Below, one piece after another: positions 62,390 through 64,000 of a stretch of DNA of 64,000 nucleotides. Within the stretch, counting starts at the first letter, position 1. Every line of letters starts with the position of its first letter. This stretch comes from Geomonas ferrireducens (GTDB lineage Bacteria > Desulfobacterota > Desulfuromonadia > Geobacterales > Geobacteraceae): contig NZ_SSYA01000001.1 in NCBI RefSeq assembly GCF_004917065.1, positions 1,310,161 to 1,374,160 on the forward strand. The letters run 5' to 3'. The position numbers and the translations under genes were made by a program. Under the pieces are notes generated by a model. It worked only from the letters and a program-made list of their open reading frames with translations, did no database searches and was not told where the DNA came from.

Positions 62390-64000
62390 ATGGTTGCGAG
62401 CGGTTGGCGGATGGAATCAGGTGCCACGGTGTTGGAGGAAGGCGTTCAGTTCCGGCTCTGGGCCCCGAAGTCGAAGGCGGCGAGCGTTCTTATCCTGTCA
62501 GGGAAGGCGGCAGGGACGGTGCCGATGCAGCCCGAGGGAAAGGGGTATTACTCGGTGTCCGTTCCGGGCGTGATGGACGGCGACCGCTACCTTTTTCAAC
62601 TGGAATCGGGCAAGACCTACCCCGACCCGTTCTCGCGTCACCAGCCCGACGGGGTGCACGAGTCGTCCCAGGTGGTGGACCCGGGGCTCTTCACCTGGAC
62701 GGATGAGGGGTGGCAGGGGATCCCACTGGTGGATTACCGGATCTACGAGATCCACGTCGGCACCTTCACCAGGGAGGGGAATTTCGAGGCGGTCATCGAG
62801 CACCTCGACTACCTGGTGGAACTGGGGGTCTCGGCAATCGAGATCATGCCGGTTTCTCAGTGCCCCGGAACGCGCAACTGGGGCTATGACGGGGTGTACC
62901 ACTTCGCCCCCCAGCACAGCTACGGCGGGCCCGACGGCCTCAGACGCCTCGTGAACGCCTGCCACAGAAAGGGGCTCGCCGTCCTCCTGGACGTGGTCTA
63001 CAACCACTTCGGACCGGAGGGGTGCTACCTGGACGAGTTCGGCCCCTACTTTACCGACAAGTACCGCACTCCCTGGGGGCGTGCCATTAACCTGGATGGC
63101 GCCGACAGCGACCCCGTGCTCGAGTATTTCCTCTCCAACGCGGGTTACTGGATCACCGAGTTCCACTTCGACGGGCTGCGCCTGGACGCGGTGGACTGGA
63201 TCTTCGACCAGACGCCGAAGCCGCTTTTAAGGCGTTTGGCCGACGAGGTGCACCGGCACCGGGAGCGTCTTGGGCGCCGGATCTACCTCTTCGCAGAGAA
63301 CGACACCAACGACGTCCGCCTGATCAACTCCCCCGACAAGTGCGGCTTCGGCCTTGACGCCCAGTGGTGCGACAACTTCCACCACGCCCTGCGCGCCCTG
63401 CTGACCGGAGAAACCACCGGTTACTACGAGGACTTCGGGCAGTTCGCGCAGTTGCAGAAGGCCTTCAGCGAGGCGTTCGTCTACACCGGCGAGTACTCCC
63501 GCTACCGCAGGCGGCGCCACGGCGGCCCGACCGAGCGGCATCCCGGTTTCCAGTTCGTCGTCTTTTCCCAGAACCACGACCAGGTCGGCAACCGCAAGTG
63601 CGGTGACCGGCTGAGCGCCACCCTTCCCCTGAACCAGCTCCTCCTCGCTGCATCGGCCGTCATCCTTTCCCCTTACCTGCCGCTTCTATTCATGGGGGAG
63701 GAATACGGCGAGCGCGCGCCGTTCCACTACTTCATCGACCATAGCGACCCGGAGCTCGTCGACATGGTGCGCAAAGGGAAACACGAGGAGCACGCATCCG
63801 GCGTCTGTGAAGGGGAGATCCCGGACCCGGCGGCGGAGGAGACCTTTCTGGAGTCGAAGGTGAGCGTGGGGACTCCGAAAGAAGGAGAGCAGGCGGTCAT
63901 CCTTGCCTTCTACAAGAAGCTCTTCTCCCTGCGCAGCTCGCTTCCGGCCCTGCGGGTCTTCCAGCGCGACGCCATGGAGGTTTCCGGGCTGCCCGAGCAG
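62390..64000 (+). CDS. treZ: Malto-oligosyltrehalose trehalohydrolase (partial, runs off the window)
   Basis: TreZ releases trehalose from the end of maltooligosyltrehalose, the second step of the TreYZ route from glycogen or maltodextrin. The first 537 codons are present with no stop. The N-terminal domain has FRLWAPKSKAASVLI. The GH13 barrel follows with GVSAIEIMPVSQCPGTRNWG, DVVYNHFGPEG, the nucleophile region FDGLRLDAVDWIFD, the acid/base Glu in YLFAENDTND, and FSQNHDQVGNRKCGDR. TreZ differs from glycogen branching enzyme in the NHFGPEG and NHDQVGNR forms. The ATG at 62390 has GGGAGG 6 bases upstream. Confidence 0.9.
   Translation, partial: MVASGWRMESGATVLEEGVQFRLWAPKSKAASVLILSGKAAGTVPMQPEGKGYYSVSVPGVMDGDRYLFQLESGKTYPDPFSRHQPDGVHESSQVVDPGLFTWTDEGWQGIPLVDYRIYEIHVGTFTREGNFEAVIEHLDYLVELGVSAIEIMPVSQCPGTRNWGYDGVYHFAPQHSYGGPDGLRRLVNACHRKGLAVLLDVVYNHFGPEGCYLDEFGPYFTDKYRTPWGRAINLDGADSDPVLEYFLSNAGYWITEFHFDGLRLDAVDWIFDQTPKPLLRRLADEVHRHRERLGRRIYLFAENDTNDVRLINSPDKCGFGLDAQWCDNFHHALRALLTGETTGYYEDFGQFAQLQKAFSEAFVYTGEYSRYRRRRHGGPTERHPGFQFVVFSQNHDQVGNRKCGDRLSATLPLNQLLLAASAVILSPYLPLLFMGEEYGERAPFHYFIDHSDPELVDMVRKGKHEEHASGVCEGEIPDPAAEETFLESKVSVGTPKEGEQAVILAFYKKLFSLRSSLPALRVFQRDAMEVSGLPEQ

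Overview
The window is a GC-rich chromosomal segment that looks like a Geobacter/Geomonas-type member of the Geobacterales (Desulfuromonadota). This is an inference from the gene mix: a decaheme c-type cytochrome, an alternative complex III operon, many hybrid sensor kinases, small SAP-like Cys-rich proteins, and GC-rich palindromic repeats between genes. No rRNA, insertion sequence, phage gene or CRISPR array was seen.

Layout. 1-2.0 kb: an oxygen/redox-type chemoreceptor with a hemerythrin tail, and a small secreted protein. 2.2-7.4 kb: a complete A2-type caa3 cytochrome c oxidase operon (SCO, subunits I, III, IV, II-cytochrome c, farnesyltransferase). 7.4-10.75 kb: threonine catabolism (tdh-kbl) flanked by two paralogous ~60-residue Cys/His proteins. 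10.9-14.1 kb: a hybrid kinase with a periplasmic binding-protein-like sensor. 14.2-14.9 kb: a HicAB toxin-antitoxin pair with a palindromic operator inside its promoter. 15.1-18.8 kb: an ovothiol operon (ovoA-ovoB) with a secreted DsrE-like third gene. 19.0-26.1 kb: housekeeping and small conserved genes (GMP reductase, MFS transporter, Dus, an FKBP isomerase with a Cys/Asp-rich insert, YceH, DUF2288, DUF1847). 26.5-30.5 kb: flagellin, ThpR, SerRS, four tRNAs and a DUF2155 lipoprotein. 30.5-34.3 kb: sparsely coding DNA around the decaheme cytochrome. 34.3-44.1 kb: a signalling block (TonB-dependent receptor, YfiR, GGDEF-EAL protein, MshEN-type ATPase, MASE3 hybrid kinase). 44.1-54.5 kb, minus strand: an apparent ten-gene respiratory operon joining alternative complex III (ActB, an ActC-ActD fusion, ActF, a pentaheme ActA-like cytochrome) to a cbb3-like oxidase (CcoN, a CcoO-cytochrome c fusion, a CcoS-like protein, two unknown small membrane proteins and a monoheme cytochrome). 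54.7-64 kb: a pyruvate-oxidase-like ThDP enzyme divergent from that operon, PPK2, LigD, several small proteins, a ferritin-like protein and a treZ gene cut by the window end.

How it fits together. The window carries two complete routes to oxygen, a cytochrome c-oxidising caa3 enzyme and a quinol-to-oxygen ACIII/cbb3 system. It also carries an oxygen-type chemoreceptor, the antioxidant thiol ovothiol and a DNA repair ligase. This fits an organism usually regarded as anaerobic that is well equipped to survive or use oxygen. The most promising material for new biology is the ACIII-cbb3 operon with its fusions and unknown small subunits, the receptor/YfiR/c-di-GMP/MshEN-ATPase block, the ovothiol operon's DsrE-like gene, and the paralogous small Cys/His proteins.
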